Below are positions 40,601 to 49,944 of a stretch of 64,000 nucleotides of DNA, piece by piece. This DNA comes from Cellvibrio sp. UBA7671 (GTDB taxonomy: Bacteria > Pseudomonadota > Gammaproteobacteria > Pseudomonadales > Cellvibrionaceae): the NCBI GenBank assembly GCA_002483145.1, contig DLHJ01000002.1, positions 372,001 through 436,000 on the forward strand, written 5' to 3'. The translations under genes were made by a program, and so were the position numbers. The number at the start of each line of letters is the position of its first letter. Position 1 is the stretch's first letter. A model generated the notes under the pieces. That model did no database searches. It had not been told where the DNA came from and saw only the letters and a program-made list of their open reading frames with translations.

Positions 40601-40747
40601 CGCAATGCGATTGGTATTGTGTTAGTGCTCGGTATGACGATTGGTACTTTCTTTACCTTGTTTGTATTGCCCTCGGTGTACATGCTGCTTGCCAAAGATC
40701 ATCAGCATGATCGCGAAGAGCTTGAGCATTTGGCTGAAGCTAACTAA
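37667..40747 (+). CDS. RND efflux pump permease (HAE1 type, second system)
   Basis: This 1026-residue proton-driven pump starts MKFTDIFIKRPVLAIVVSLL. The TM4 proton-relay motif (CVGLVVDDAIVMVENIERHI) and the second-half GLIARNGILVVEFANKLQEQ are intact. Twelve membrane helices and two large periplasmic loops are visible. The substrate is not readable, and no outer-membrane channel or regulator gene is adjacent. A strong terminator follows. Confidence 0.93.
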   Translation: MKFTDIFIKRPVLAIVVSLLILILGIQAGSNLTVRQYPRSDISVIIINTVYVGANAELVRGFITTPIERAIASAGGIDYIESQSAMGMSTVTAHLRLNYDPLKAMTEISAKVNQVRGDLPPEAEVPAIRIEAADSQFAAAYLSFSSEILEQNQITDFLTRSIQPRLTAVAGVQKADVLGGRTFAMRIWLKPERMAALNVTPVQVRAALAANNVQAAVGQTRGTYTQVNLRADTDLKSVDEFKQLVIRNSADGIIRLSDIADVALGAENYDTVVNYSGDTAVFMGVWVAPNANALDVMKAVNKEMEAIKAELPTGLSGTVAYDSTEYIDAAIHEVIKTLSETLLIIVIVIFLFLGFSRSVIIPVLAIPLSLVGALFIMQVCGFSLNLLTLLSIVLCVGLVVDDAIVMVENIERHIQEGMKPFPAAIISARELAGPILAMTVTLASVYIPIGLQGGLIGSLFREFAITLAGAVTISAIVAITLSPMLGSRMLKPHTGLKAPLEKPFERFREWYSRNLAASLQNRVGVYIFWIGITALCFPLYLFSAKELAPTEDQGVIFGIVEAQANSTVDQSSHYGKQVNEVFMSVPETDFTFQLTSPTGGFSGMVTKPWEERDRDVFQIMPEVQQKLSAVAGVKILPITPPALPGGGQFPVEIVLASTADIKEIYEQALKVQDIMAKSGMFYFTTLDVKVDQPDYKLTIDREKVADLGLDLQTVTRDVGTLLGGGYVNRFNMAGQSYKVIPQVKRVERLNPEDLANLYVTGPDGGLIRLDQVAGLTHSTEPRSINRMQQLNAVKISGVTGKPLGQALAHVETEARKILPKSYTIDYTGESRQLIREGNTFLPAFLMAIVMIFLVLAAQYNSFRDPLVILAGSVPLAMFGALLFTFLKIPMPIPFFTNGFTSTLNIYSQVGLVTLMGLIARNGILVVEFANKLQEQGVAKLDAIREASSLRLRPVMMTSVATIAGHTPLIFAAGAGAEARNAIGIVLVLGMTIGTFFTLFVLPSVYMLLAKDHQHDREELEHLAEAN

Positions 40748-40760
40748 AGCAGCCGATTAC

Positions 40761-40790
40761 AAAAAAGGGTGCCAATTGGCACCCTTTTTT
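40761..40790 (+). terminator. Terminator after the second RND operon
   Basis: A perfect 13-bp inverted repeat (AAAAAAGGGTGCC, loop AATT, GGCACCCTTTTTT) lies 13 bp after the pump stop and before mrp. Confidence 0.92.
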
Positions 40791-40855
40791 GTTAGGGTGC
40801 GACCAAATTCATTAGCAGAAATTTGAGTGCTGAATAGCGTTACACAGAGGGTTCT

Positions 40856-41710
40856 ATGGCAAGCAATCAAAGTACAACACATCATCAAGCGATCCCGCAG
40901 GTAAAAAATATTATCGCGGTTGCATCGGGTAAGGGGGGAGTAGGTAAATCCACTACTGCCGTTAATCTTGCACTGGCGTTAGCAGCAGAAGGTGCGCGGG
41001 TAGGTATTTTGGATGCGGATATTTACGGCCCCAGTCAACCGCAAATGTTGGGGGTAGGGCAGCGCCGCCCGGAAGTGGTTGGTGACCAGGGTAAGCAGCA
41101 AATGCTACCGATCAATGCTTACGGTATCCAATCGATTTCCATGGGCTATCTGGTTACTGAAGATACTCCAATGCTCTGGCGTGGCCCTATGGCGACGGGA
41201 GCGCTGCAGCAATTATTGATGCAAACCCGCTGGGATAATTTGGATTATTTAATCATCGACATGCCCCCAGGTACCGGCGATATACAAATTACGCTCGCCC
41301 AAAAAGTACCAGTAACGGGTGCGGTGATTGTTACCACACCACAGGACATAGCTTTGCTGGATGCCAAAAAAGGCATAGAGATGTTCCGCAAAGTCAATGT
41401 GCCAATTTTAGGTGTAATTGAAAATATGGCGATTCATATTTGCTCCAACTGCGGCCATGAAGAGCATGTTTTTGGTGAGGGTGGTGGCGAACGCATCGCG
41501 CGCGATTACCAAACAGAATTGCTCGGTTCTTTGCCACTGGATTTATCCATTCGTGCAGATGCAGACCGGGGTAAGCCTTCAGTGGCTGCTGATCCCGAAT
41601 CGGCGATTAGCCAAAAATATCGCGCAATTGCGCGTAAGCTAGTAGTTAATGTACAGCAACATAATCAAAGTAACCAAGTGTTGCCGGATATTGAAATTTC
41701 GGATGATTAG
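40856..41710 (+). CDS. apbC: Iron-sulfur carrier ATPase Mrp/ApbC
   Basis: This 284-residue P-loop ATPase loads or carries Fe-S clusters. The deviant Walker A motif AVASGKGGVGKSTTAVNLAL is at about 21-40, DMPPGTGD is the Walker B-like motif, and the cluster-binding CSNC (in the run HICSNCGHEE) is present. It lacks the N-terminal DUF59 domain found in the longer E. coli Mrp; this short form is common. It is a single gene between two terminators. Confidence 0.9.
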   Translation: MASNQSTTHHQAIPQVKNIIAVASGKGGVGKSTTAVNLALALAAEGARVGILDADIYGPSQPQMLGVGQRRPEVVGDQGKQQMLPINAYGIQSISMGYLVTEDTPMLWRGPMATGALQQLLMQTRWDNLDYLIIDMPPGTGDIQITLAQKVPVTGAVIVTTPQDIALLDAKKGIEMFRKVNVPILGVIENMAIHICSNCGHEEHVFGEGGGERIARDYQTELLGSLPLDLSIRADADRGKPSVAADPESAISQKYRAIARKLVVNVQQHNQSNQVLPDIEISDD

Positions 41711-41733
41711 TGTTCTTTAACGAAAATTATTGG

Positions 41734-41766
41734 CCCGGCTCGCTCAAACGAGTCGGGTATTTTTTT
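41734..41766 (+). terminator. mrp terminator
   Basis: The stem CCCGGCTCG / CGAGTCGGG (one G-U pair) with loop CTCAAA is followed by TATTTTTTTATT, 24 bp after the mrp stop. Confidence 0.85.
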
Positions 41767-41812
41767 ATTCAGTTACGTGGTTTCTATTATTCAGTTCTTC
41801 ACAGGGATTCTT

Positions 41813-43405
41813 ATGCTGAAAAATATCGTGTGTATGTTCTGCACCATAAGTGTGTTGCTGGTAGTTAGCCCACTGGTTAATGCGGGTTCCTATACCCCTA
41901 ATGTTGACCAGTGCGATGGGTTCGCCCAATTACCTGTTGTAACCCAGGCGGGAACCTGTTTGGGGTTGGTCGCGGCGCGCAGTCCAAAAAATCCATTTAA
42001 AATGCCACGTACATTGGTGCAAACTCCCGATGATAAGTTGCTCATTGTTGATATGGGAGCTTGGGTGCCGCGCAAGGGGCAGTTGCTGCTTTTGGATTAC
42101 CGAAATCCTGATGCTTCAGTCAAAATTTTATTAAGTCACTTAAATTTACCACATAAAATTTTGCAGGGGCATGATGGGAAAATATATGTTGGTGAAGCTA
42201 ATCGTATACAGCGTTTTTCATGGAAAAACGGTCAGATAGTTGATCTGGAGACGGTGGTCGATAATTTGCCTGTTGATGTTGATTATTTACATCCGCTCAA
42301 AAATTTTACATTTGATGAGCAATCAAACCTGCTGGTTAATATCGGTAGTTCATCAGATCGTTGTAACAAAAAAGCGCCACTCACTGATTGCATCAATGGC
42401 AAGGAAGCGAGTATCCGTCGCTACCGCCTAGATAAAAAAACAAATAAATTTTCCTCGGATTTTGAAATCATAGCGCGCGGCCTTCGCAATTCCATGGCAT
42501 TAGTTGTGCACTCATCTGGAACTATTTTGCAGGCTGAAAATAGTATGGATTTTCCCGAGGCCGATGAGCCTTACGAAGAATTAAATGTTATTGAAGGTAA
42601 TAAATTTTATGGTTGGCCTTTATGTTTCAATCGCAATATGAATTTGTATGGTAGTAGCTGTAAACAAGCTGACTATCAACAACCTTGGACATTGTTGCCT
42701 CCCCACGTTGCTCCGCTGGATATGCTTTACTACTCACATACAAAATTACCTGCGTTACAAAACAAATTGCTTATGAGTTGGCATGGTTATCGTGTGGCAG
42801 GCAATCGTTTAGTCAGTTATGCAATTGATAAGCACGGTCGCCCCGAGTTACAGCAGAGTGCGATTTTCTTTCGGGCGCCGGCTACATTTGAAGGTGCTTA
42901 TACTCAACATACCTTTTCTCCAAAAGGTGGCTTGGGGGAAGGGCAAAAAAATATGAGCGATAAAAATGTAGCGCAACACAGTGAAGTAATTTCGCAGTGG
43001 CATGAAGTTCCAGGTTTGCGGCCTGAGGGTGCACCGGTAGGTCTTACACAAGCACAAGATGGCAGTATCTTTATTGTGGATGATCGCAATGCAGCGATAC
43101 TGCGCTTATCTGTTGGGAAAAATTATCAGATGCAGAAGGCGCCTGAGCGGGCAGTTATGGCTAAATCATTGGTTCCGCCTGCTGCGGTCAGTGTGATTTT
43201 GCAAGAGCGCTGCGCACAATGTCATAGCGGACTTTTGCAACAGTCGAATAGTTTGTTAACGATTAATAATTGGCTAAATAAGCAAGATGGAAAAACACAA
43301 ATGGAATCCAAGATATTTGAAGATAAAAATTGCCCTATGCCGCCCGATAAAAGTTTAACGACGGAAGAGAAGAAAATACTGATGGACTGGTTTGTGAGTA
43401 TTTGA
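41813..43405 (+). CDS. PQQ-type sugar dehydrogenase fused to cytochrome c domain
   Basis: This ~530-residue exported protein has a signal peptide (about 1-25, cut after VNA). A six-bladed propeller like soluble aldose-sugar dehydrogenases (glucose/sorbosone dehydrogenase family) occupies about 40-440; visible parts are ARGLRNSMALVVHSSG, NKFYGWPLCFNRN and GLRPEGAPVGLTQAQDGSIF. A C-terminal cytochrome c domain has heme motif CAQCH at 467-471 and a likely Met ligand in NCPMPPD. This suggests electrons pass from PQQ to heme. ATG 41813 follows CAGGGA. Substrate and PQQ binding are inferred from family. Confidence 0.8.
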   Translation: MLKNIVCMFCTISVLLVVSPLVNAGSYTPNVDQCDGFAQLPVVTQAGTCLGLVAARSPKNPFKMPRTLVQTPDDKLLIVDMGAWVPRKGQLLLLDYRNPDASVKILLSHLNLPHKILQGHDGKIYVGEANRIQRFSWKNGQIVDLETVVDNLPVDVDYLHPLKNFTFDEQSNLLVNIGSSSDRCNKKAPLTDCINGKEASIRRYRLDKKTNKFSSDFEIIARGLRNSMALVVHSSGTILQAENSMDFPEADEPYEELNVIEGNKFYGWPLCFNRNMNLYGSSCKQADYQQPWTLLPPHVAPLDMLYYSHTKLPALQNKLLMSWHGYRVAGNRLVSYAIDKHGRPELQQSAIFFRAPATFEGAYTQHTFSPKGGLGEGQKNMSDKNVAQHSEVISQWHEVPGLRPEGAPVGLTQAQDGSIFIVDDRNAAILRLSVGKNYQMQKAPERAVMAKSLVPPAAVSVILQERCAQCHSGLLQQSNSLLTINNWLNKQDGKTQMESKIFEDKNCPMPPDKSLTTEEKKILMDWFVSI

Positions 43406-43461
43406 TTTTGATGAAAAAGCCCTCACGTTTGAGGGCTTTTTTGTTGGACTTTTTTCAGCGT

Positions 43462-44829
43462 TCAGAAAGTTGGCAGTTCATCCAATGTGATGACATTGTT
43501 GTGATTGTAGACCTTGGTTTTGTGCGCGTTGGTGTTGTAATACTCACCCGTCCAGAAGTTATCTTTATGGGTAACACCAGCGCCCTCGGCAGTGTGTCCA
43601 TCGTTCCACACCATAAACCACAGCCACCATGCGCCATCAGTTGCAATTTTATCTGGGTCGGGAATGTAACTATTTTCGCTCAGTGCAACCATTTTGTTTT
43701 CAAACGGGTATTTGCGTGCTTGTGTATAAGTGCTGATTTGCGATTTATAAGTTTTGTTATCAGTGCTGTCATAAATATCGTGGCTGACGATATCCACATA
43801 TTCATCGCCGGGATACCAAGCGGCGTTTTGTCCATTCCATACCCATAACAAATTATGGAGCCCGTGATCGTTCGTCAATCGGTTGTAAATGTGTCGCCAT
43901 AATAAAATTTGGGCAAAGGACTGCGGTACACCATCGGTGCGTGTACGCCCCCACCAGAACCAGCCATCACCGTTGTTACCTGACGCTTCGTGCAGCGGAC
44001 GCCAGAGCACACTTACACCGGCATCATTTAGTTTTTTCAGTTCAACGGCGATTAAATCAATGCCGGCATTGATGTGGGCGAAAGCTGCGCTGCCTGTATC
44101 CAATGCGCCATCTTTAACAGGTATCTGGAAGTTGGTGTCTTTAGTATAAAACTGGGCGTCATTAACACTTGCGGTATTGAGCAATGCCGGATCGCGCCAG
44201 TGCCAGGCGAAAGTCACCAAGCCCCCCTTTTTGGCGTAATCGATAGCTTCTTGTGTTTGTTTAACGCCCTCGACCCAGTTGGCAGTCATGCCATAGTTCA
44301 TAAAATCGTAACCCATTATGGCAGGGTATTTACCCGTATCAGTAAACACGCGCTCCGCCATATCGATGGAATCTTTCCAGGTTAAATCCTGCTGCCCCGA
44401 AAGGGTTTTTTGTCCCCAGATGCTCTTCAGGTAAGTGTAAATTGCCTGAGTTTTCGCATTTGCATTGGGATCGGTTGGCGCTGTACGTGTTGCTGTGACA
44501 GGCAGGCTAGTGCGGTTAGCTGGGCAGAATTTTTGAGCTATGCAGTATTGGCTATTTTCAAAACTCCAACTGCCATTATCACTGGCGCAGACATTCCACT
44601 GCTTGCCATCAACCGTGCATTTAGCAAGCGCGGCAAGGCTCGATGACGATACTTGGGATGAGCTACTTGATGCGATTGAACTGGGGGCGATGCTCGAAAC
44701 AGGGGGGCTGGATGCCGGTTTGGATGCGGTAGGTTTAGATGAGCCACCTCCTCCTCCGCCACAAGCCGTTAACACTAAGGTGATACCCAGACAGATTGCA
44801 CCTGTAGCAAATTTGGTTGAACTCTTCAT
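43462..44829 (-). CDS. GH26 beta-mannanase lipoprotein with CBM10-like module
   Basis: This ~455-residue lipoprotein (lipobox LTAC, Cys23) has a Gly run, a Ser/Pro linker (about 30-65), a CBM10-like cysteine-rich module (about 70-105) and a GH26 catalytic domain (about 115-455). The likely catalytic acid/base is Glu281 (WRPLHEASG) and the nucleophile Glu385 (ALSENSY), 104 residues apart as expected for the family. Outer-membrane anchoring would let it cut mannan or galactomannan fragments at the surface. ATG 44829 has GGAG upstream. A LacI-type operator lies just before it. Confidence 0.9.
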   Translation of the reverse strand: MKSSTKFATGAICLGITLVLTACGGGGGGSSKPTASKPASSPPVSSIAPSSIASSSSSQVSSSSLAALAKCTVDGKQWNVCASDNGSWSFENSQYCIAQKFCPANRTSLPVTATRTAPTDPNANAKTQAIYTYLKSIWGQKTLSGQQDLTWKDSIDMAERVFTDTGKYPAIMGYDFMNYGMTANWVEGVKQTQEAIDYAKKGGLVTFAWHWRDPALLNTASVNDAQFYTKDTNFQIPVKDGALDTGSAAFAHINAGIDLIAVELKKLNDAGVSVLWRPLHEASGNNGDGWFWWGRTRTDGVPQSFAQILLWRHIYNRLTNDHGLHNLLWVWNGQNAAWYPGDEYVDIVSHDIYDSTDNKTYKSQISTYTQARKYPFENKMVALSENSYIPDPDKIATDGAWWLWFMVWNDGHTAEGAGVTHKDNFWTGEYYNTNAHKTKVYNHNNVITLDELPTF

Positions 44830-44878
44830 TAGGACTCCGAGCTTATTATCATTTTGGATTATGGGGTTATTAACCAAT

Positions 44879-44890
44879 GTAACCGGTTAC
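44879..44890. promoter_or_regulatory. LacI-family operator upstream of the mannanase
   Basis: GTAACCGGTTAC is a perfect 12-bp palindrome with central CG, inside AATGTAACCGGTTACTTT. It lies 50 bp upstream of the mannanase ATG, where a repressor would block transcription. Central-CG palindromes of this kind are typical of LacI-family sugar regulators; the regulator gene is not in the window. Confidence 0.65.
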
Positions 44891-45104
44891 TTTGTAAGTA
44901 TACATACGCTAGATGCTTTCAGATAGTCCGATTAGATCTTAGCCGCAGGAAAAACTGATTTTTTAAGCGGTGCAGAGGCTTAGCTACTTGCCAGTCATCG
45001 CTACCTGCTGTGTGATTTGGCCTCAAGAGTCATCTCATGTAGAATGCGCGCCTCGCTTTTTCTGCCTGTTTCAGGCCTAAACCCAGACTAAATTGCGCAT
45101 CATC

Positions 45105-46200
45105 ATGGAAATTAATCCCTTATTACTTGCCCTTAAAGACCTGACCGAGCGCACTAATGTGCTTAGGGGGTATCTTTGACTACGATCTTAAAAAAGAGCG
45201 TCTAGCAGAAGTTGAACTTGATCTCGGCGAGCCGAGCGTCTGGGATAAACCTGAGCGTGCCCAGGCGTTGGGACGTGAGCGGGCAGCCTTGGAGATGGTG
45301 GTAAAAACCATCGATGATCTGGATAACGGCGTGCGCGATTCGCGCGAGCTGCTCGACATGGCTGTGGAAGAGGATGATGAATCCATGGTGGCCGATGTAC
45401 AGGCCGAGCTGGAGCGCCTTGATAAACAATTGGGCGTGCTGGAATTCCGCCGCATGTTTTCGGGCGAGACAGATGCGAACAATGCGTATCTTGATATCCA
45501 ATCCGGTTCAGGCGGTACTGAAGCGCAGGATTGGGCTGAAATTGTTTTGCGTATGTATCTGCGCTGGGGTGAAGCCAAAGGTTTTAAAGTGACGCTGGAA
45601 GAAGTGTCCGCTGGTGATGTGGCCGGCATCAAAAGCGCCACCATTTATTTTGAAGGCGAATATGCCTTTGGTTGGTTGCGCACCGAAACGGGCGTGCATC
45701 GTTTAGTACGCAAGTCACCATTCGATTCTGGCAATCGTCGTCACACCTCTTTCTGTTCGGTATTTATCTCACCGGAAATCGATGACAACATCGAAATTGA
45801 TATTAATCCCGCCGATTTGCGTATCGATACCTACCGCGCCAGTGGTGCTGGTGGTCAGCACATTAACAAAACGGATTCGGCTGTACGTATTACACATATT
45901 CCAACCAACATTGTGGTGCAGTGCCAGAACGAACGTTCGCAACACGCCAACCGCGATAAAGCCTACAAAATGCTGCGTGCAAAAATGTACGAGCAGGAAA
46001 TGCAAAAGCGCAACGCTGAAAAGCAGGCGATGGAAGATAATAAATCCGATATCGGTTGGGGTAGCCAGATCCGTTCGTATGTACTGGATGATTCGCGCAT
46101 TAAAGATCTGCGTACCGGCGTGCAAACATCGAATACCCAAGCAGTGTTGGATGGCGATCTCGACCAATTTATTGTCGAAAGCCTTAAAGCCGGTTTGTAA
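45105..46200 (+). CDS. prfB: Peptide chain release factor 2 (programmed +1 frameshift)
   Basis: RF2 ends translation at UGA and UAA. The coding region is join(45105..45176, 45178..46200), 364 residues. The first 24 codons end RGYL, followed by in-frame TGA at 45177-45179; a +1 shift at CTT-TGA-C enters the main frame with DYDLKKERL. The internal Shine-Dalgarno-like AGGGGG (45165-45170) is in the standard place. The peptide-release motif GGQ is in [17 protein letters not shown]. lysS follows, as in E. coli. Confidence 0.97.
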
Positions 46201-46266
46201 TTTATTTTTTGGTTAATCCCTAAATTTTTTCAGCCCTAAACCTTTTATTAATGATCAGTGAAGACT

Positions 46267-47763
46267 ATGAGCAACGAAATCAATTCAGCACAGCCAGATG
46301 CACATGACGAAAATAAATTGATCGCAGAGCGCCGTCAAAAGCTGTCTGCGATTCGCGAAAAGGGCAACGCATTCCCTAATGACTTCCGTCGCGGTGACAA
46401 GAGCATTGATCTGCAAAAACAATTTGGCGAAAAAACCAAAGAAGAATTGGAAGCACTGAATCATGTGGTTAGTGTTGCCGGTCGTATCATGGCAAAACGT
46501 GGCCCGTTTATGGTTGTGCAGGATGGTGAAGGCTCAATCCAGTTGTATGCTGATAAAGCAGCGCAAGAAGTTATCAAAGACAAATGGGGTTTGTGGGATA
46601 TAGGCGATATCGTTGGGGTTAAAGGCGCATTGCACAAATCAGGCAAAGGCGATTTGTATGTGAATTTGGAGGAGTACCAACTGCTCACCAAATCCCTGCG
46701 TCCGCTGCCAGACAAATACCATGGTCTGAGCGACCAGGAAATTCGCTATCGCCAACGCTATGTCGATTTGATTGTGAATCCGGAAGTGCGCGACACATTC
46801 CGTTTGCGTTCACAGTGCATCAGTTTTATCCGCAATTACATGAGCGGTTGTGGTTTTATGGAAGTAGAAACGCCCATGTTGCATGTTATTCCAGGCGGCG
46901 CATCTGCCAAGCCATTTATTACCCATCACAACGCATTGGATATGGAAATGTTCCTGCGTATCGCGCCGGAATTGTATTTGAAGCGTTTGGTCGTTGGTGG
47001 TTTTGAGCGTGTGTTTGAAATTAACCGTAACTTCCGTAACGAAGGTGTTTCAACTCGCCACAATCCAGAATTCACTATGATGGAGTTCTATCAAGCTTAT
47101 GCTGATTACAAAGATTTGATGGATTTAACGGAAGATTTGCTGCGTAAATTGTGTATTGAGGTGACTGGCGGTACCACGCTGAAATACCAAACCAGCGAGT
47201 ACGATTTTGGCAAGCCATTTGTTCGCCTGTCTATGTTTGATTCTGTATTGCATTACAATCCACAAATTACGGCAGAGCAATTAAGCAGCGTTGAAGGTGC
47301 TACCAAAGCGGCCGAAGATTTGGGTTTGAAAATTAAACCCGGCACTGCACTCGGAAAAATCCAAACCGAAATTTTTGAAGAAACCGTTGAGCATAAACTG
47401 GATCAGCCAACATTTATTACAGAGTACCCAATTGAAATATCGCCGCTTGCACGTCGTAGCGATCACAACCCGGCAGTAACTGACCGCTTTGAATTCTTTA
47501 TCGGCGGGCGTGAGTTGGCGAATGGTTTCTCTGAGTTGAACGATGCAGAAGACCAGGCTGAGCGTTTTATGCAACAAGTGCGCGAGAAAGATGCCGGTGA
47601 TGACGAAGCAATGCATTACGACGCTGACTTTGTGCGTGCACTGGAATACGGTTTGCCACCAACAGCGGGTGAGGGCATAGGTATCGATCGCTTGATTATG
47701 CTCTTTGCCAATGCACCGTCAATTCGCGACGTATTGTTGTTCCCGCACATGCGTCCGGAATAA
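46267..47763 (+). CDS. lysS: Lysyl-tRNA synthetase (class II)
   Basis: This ~498-residue synthetase charges tRNA-Lys. It has an N-terminal OB-fold anticodon-binding domain ([20 protein letters not shown]) and the class II core with motif 2 ([20 protein letters not shown]) and motif 3 ([17 protein letters not shown]). ATG 46267 gives MSNEINSA; a GTG nine bases upstream is also in frame. It follows prfB by 66 bp, the usual order in gammaproteobacteria. Confidence 0.96.
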   Translation: MSNEINSAQPDAHDENKLIAERRQKLSAIREKGNAFPNDFRRGDKSIDLQKQFGEKTKEELEALNHVVSVAGRIMAKRGPFMVVQDGEGSIQLYADKAAQEVIKDKWGLWDIGDIVGVKGALHKSGKGDLYVNLEEYQLLTKSLRPLPDKYHGLSDQEIRYRQRYVDLIVNPEVRDTFRLRSQCISFIRNYMSGCGFMEVETPMLHVIPGGASAKPFITHHNALDMEMFLRIAPELYLKRLVVGGFERVFEINRNFRNEGVSTRHNPEFTMMEFYQAYADYKDLMDLTEDLLRKLCIEVTGGTTLKYQTSEYDFGKPFVRLSMFDSVLHYNPQITAEQLSSVEGATKAAEDLGLKIKPGTALGKIQTEIFEETVEHKLDQPTFITEYPIEISPLARRSDHNPAVTDRFEFFIGGRELANGFSELNDAEDQAERFMQQVREKDAGDDEAMHYDADFVRALEYGLPPTAGEGIGIDRLIMLFANAPSIRDVLLFPHMRPE

Positions 47764-47779
47764 CGATCGGAAGTGAAAG

Positions 47780-47806
47780 TAGCGCCTTCAGGGCGCTATT
47801 TTTTTA
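47780..47806 (+). terminator. lysS terminator
   Basis: The stem TAGCGCC / GGCGCTA with loop TTCAG is followed by TTTTTTTAT, 16 bp after the lysS stop. Confidence 0.85.
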
Positions 47807-48198
47807 TCTGTACTTTTCTATGCTCCGTCTTGGTATCTTCGAATAAAAAATATTGGTTCACGGTTCGACTTTTTTTATAGCGTCAAAATGTTAGTTTGTT
47901 CGTGTTTTTATACGGTAAATGCTTGCATTGCACAAAAGATATACTTATTCTCAGTGGCAGTCTCTTGTCTTGATTTAAGTTTGTCCTCCCGCCCGTACCG
48001 GAAATTTCCCCAGATATTGATGTTCCTTTTACCTTGCTGGTTTCTGTGTATTTGCAAATGACAACGTTGACAATAGCTGACCGGCGAATATAAAAAGGTT
48101 TTAGCCTTATGCAACCGCCATTGACGGTGAGAGATTTTTGTTGCGATTCGCCAACCCCGTTTCCTTAACTAACGATAATGAAAGGATAAATAACGTCG
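47807..48198. other. Intergenic region upstream of the chitinase
   Basis: This ~390-bp gap has no supported gene. It should hold the chitinase promoter and any regulatory sites; I saw no palindrome like the one before the mannanase. A short minus-strand frame (47908-48114) has no ribosome-binding site or family match and is not called. Confidence 0.5.
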
Positions 48199-49851
48199 AT
48201 GAAAAAAATACTTTCACTGGGTGCGCTACTCAGCGTTTCCTTAGCCTCAATGGATGCCTTTGCCGTAAGTTGTGCTGGTTTGCCACAATGGAATAGCAGC
48301 AGCGTTTATACCCAGGGCAATAAGGTCCAACATTTGAATCGTGGTTATACCGCGAATTACTGGACCCAAGCGAATAATCCGACCACTTCATCAGGACAGT
48401 GGGCACATTGGACCGACAATGGTGTTTGTGATGGCGCTACCTCCAGTGTTGCTCCAAGTTCTGTGGCCCCAAGCAGTTCACGTTCTTCAAGCTCTCGCTC
48501 ATCAACACCAAGTTCAATAGCGCCAAGCAGTGTTTCATCATCAGTTGGCAGTGTTGGTTCTTGCCCTGCCTTTGTTGCGGGCACTAGTTATGCTGCCGGT
48601 GCGGTGGTGATTAATGCCGGTGGTGCTTACACCTGCCAGGTTCCGGGTTGGTGTTCATCAACGGCAACTTGGGCTTACGCACCAGGCACGGGTACTTATT
48701 GGCAACAAGCCTGGACTGCCGGTGGCAATTGCCCGGGTACCAGTGCATCCAGTGCGAGTACATCTCGTTCCAGTTCCAGCAGCTTGGTACCGTCATCGGT
48801 TAGTTCATCCAGCGTGAGTACATCGCGCTCCAGTGTTTCATCAGCAAGCAGTAGTTCCGTAGCGCCGAGCAATGGCAGGGAATTGGTAGGCTATTGGGAA
48901 AACTGGCATTGGCCGTTGGAAGTACCAGCGACAATTCCTAATTACACTGTATTGAATATTTCATTCCCTTCAATCAATGCCAATGGTTCGCTCTATCTTG
49001 GTAATGATGGTGGCGTGCAAAACAATCCAACCGCAGAACAAATTTCTGCAGCAAAAGCCGCAGGCAAAAAAGTATTGCTGTCGATCGGCGGAGCTAATGC
49101 GACTTTTGTACTGAACAACCAAACGCATGAAGATAATTTTGTAAACTCTTTCATCGCGATTAAAGATCAGTTTGGTTTGGATGGTATTGATATCGATACC
49201 GAAAAAGGTTTGCATACCAATCCAAATGCGCAAATTAGCCAAACCAGCCCGCAATATTCAGCGGATTATCTGGTGCGTGCAATCAAGCGTTTGAAAGCGC
49301 GTTATGGTGCGAACTTCCTGCTGACTATGGCTCCTGAAACTGCACACACCATAGGTGCGAACCTGCCCAATAACTGGTTGGGTCAATACAACTGGGGTGT
49401 TTATTTGCCACTGATGAATGCATTGCGCGACGACATCAGTTGGATCCAAATGCAGTACTACAACACCGGTTCTATGCCAGGCAAAAATGGCCAGTTCTAT
49501 AACTCTGCAACGCAAGACGGTTTGGTGGCTTGGACAGAAGCGCTGATCGAAGGCTTCCCAATTGGCAGCACTGGCGTAAGTTATCTGGGCCTGCCTGCTA
49601 ACAAAGTGGTGATCGGTTTGCCAGCATCTACTTCACCCGCTGCAGCCGGTAGTGGTTACACGAATCCTACTGTTGTGAAAGCGGCAATACGTTGCTTGCG
49701 TTCCGGTGATTGCGGTAGCGGTTACAAACCAGCAAAAACCTATCCAGATCTGCGCGGTGTGATGGCATGGTCTACGTGGGAAGATGGTTTAACGGGTTAT
49801 GCTTTCTCGAATGCTCTGAAGGCTTGTGCGTTGAATAATCAATGTAACTGA
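48199..49851 (+). CDS. Secreted GH18 chitinase with two chitin-binding modules
   Basis: This 550-residue exported enzyme has a signal peptide (about 1-23, cut near AFA). A CBM5-like module (about 25-75; WNSSSVYTQGNKVQHLN, YWTQ) and a second CBM5/12-like one (about 115-175; SYAAGAVVINAGGAYTC, TYWQQAW) are joined by poly-Ser linkers, the second linker running to about 227. The GH18 domain (about 230-550) holds DGIDIDTE, catalytic Glu335 with Asp328/331/333. Layout typical of Cellvibrio and Saccharophagus chitinases. AAAGGATAAATAACGTCG precedes the ATG. Confidence 0.93.
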   Translation: MKKILSLGALLSVSLASMDAFAVSCAGLPQWNSSSVYTQGNKVQHLNRGYTANYWTQANNPTTSSGQWAHWTDNGVCDGATSSVAPSSVAPSSSRSSSSRSSTPSSIAPSSVSSSVGSVGSCPAFVAGTSYAAGAVVINAGGAYTCQVPGWCSSTATWAYAPGTGTYWQQAWTAGGNCPGTSASSASTSRSSSSSLVPSSVSSSSVSTSRSSVSSASSSSVAPSNGRELVGYWENWHWPLEVPATIPNYTVLNISFPSINANGSLYLGNDGGVQNNPTAEQISAAKAAGKKVLLSIGGANATFVLNNQTHEDNFVNSFIAIKDQFGLDGIDIDTEKGLHTNPNAQISQTSPQYSADYLVRAIKRLKARYGANFLLTMAPETAHTIGANLPNNWLGQYNWGVYLPLMNALRDDISWIQMQYYNTGSMPGKNGQFYNSATQDGLVAWTEALIEGFPIGSTGVSYLGLPANKVVIGLPASTSPAAAGSGYTNPTVVKAAIRCLRSGDCGSGYKPAKTYPDLRGVMAWSTWEDGLTGYAFSNALKACALNNQCN

Positions 49852-49870
49852 TAGCGTTAGATCGCGAGTA

Positions 49871-49908
49871 AAAAATCCCCACTGGCCGCGAGGCTAGTGG
49901 GGATTTTT
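49871..49908. terminator. Terminator after the chitinase
   Basis: The 17-bp stem AAAAATCCCCACTGGCC / GGCTAGTGGGGATTTTT (one G-U pair), loop GCGA, lies between the convergent chitinase and DUF418 genes. Confidence 0.9.
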
Positions 49909-49944
49909 TCATTTAGATATTGATGAATAAAAATTGCTGAATTG

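Noticed and set aside
47908-48114. 68-residue minus-strand frame before the chitinase
   Set aside because: No start signal or family match; it is in the likely promoter region.
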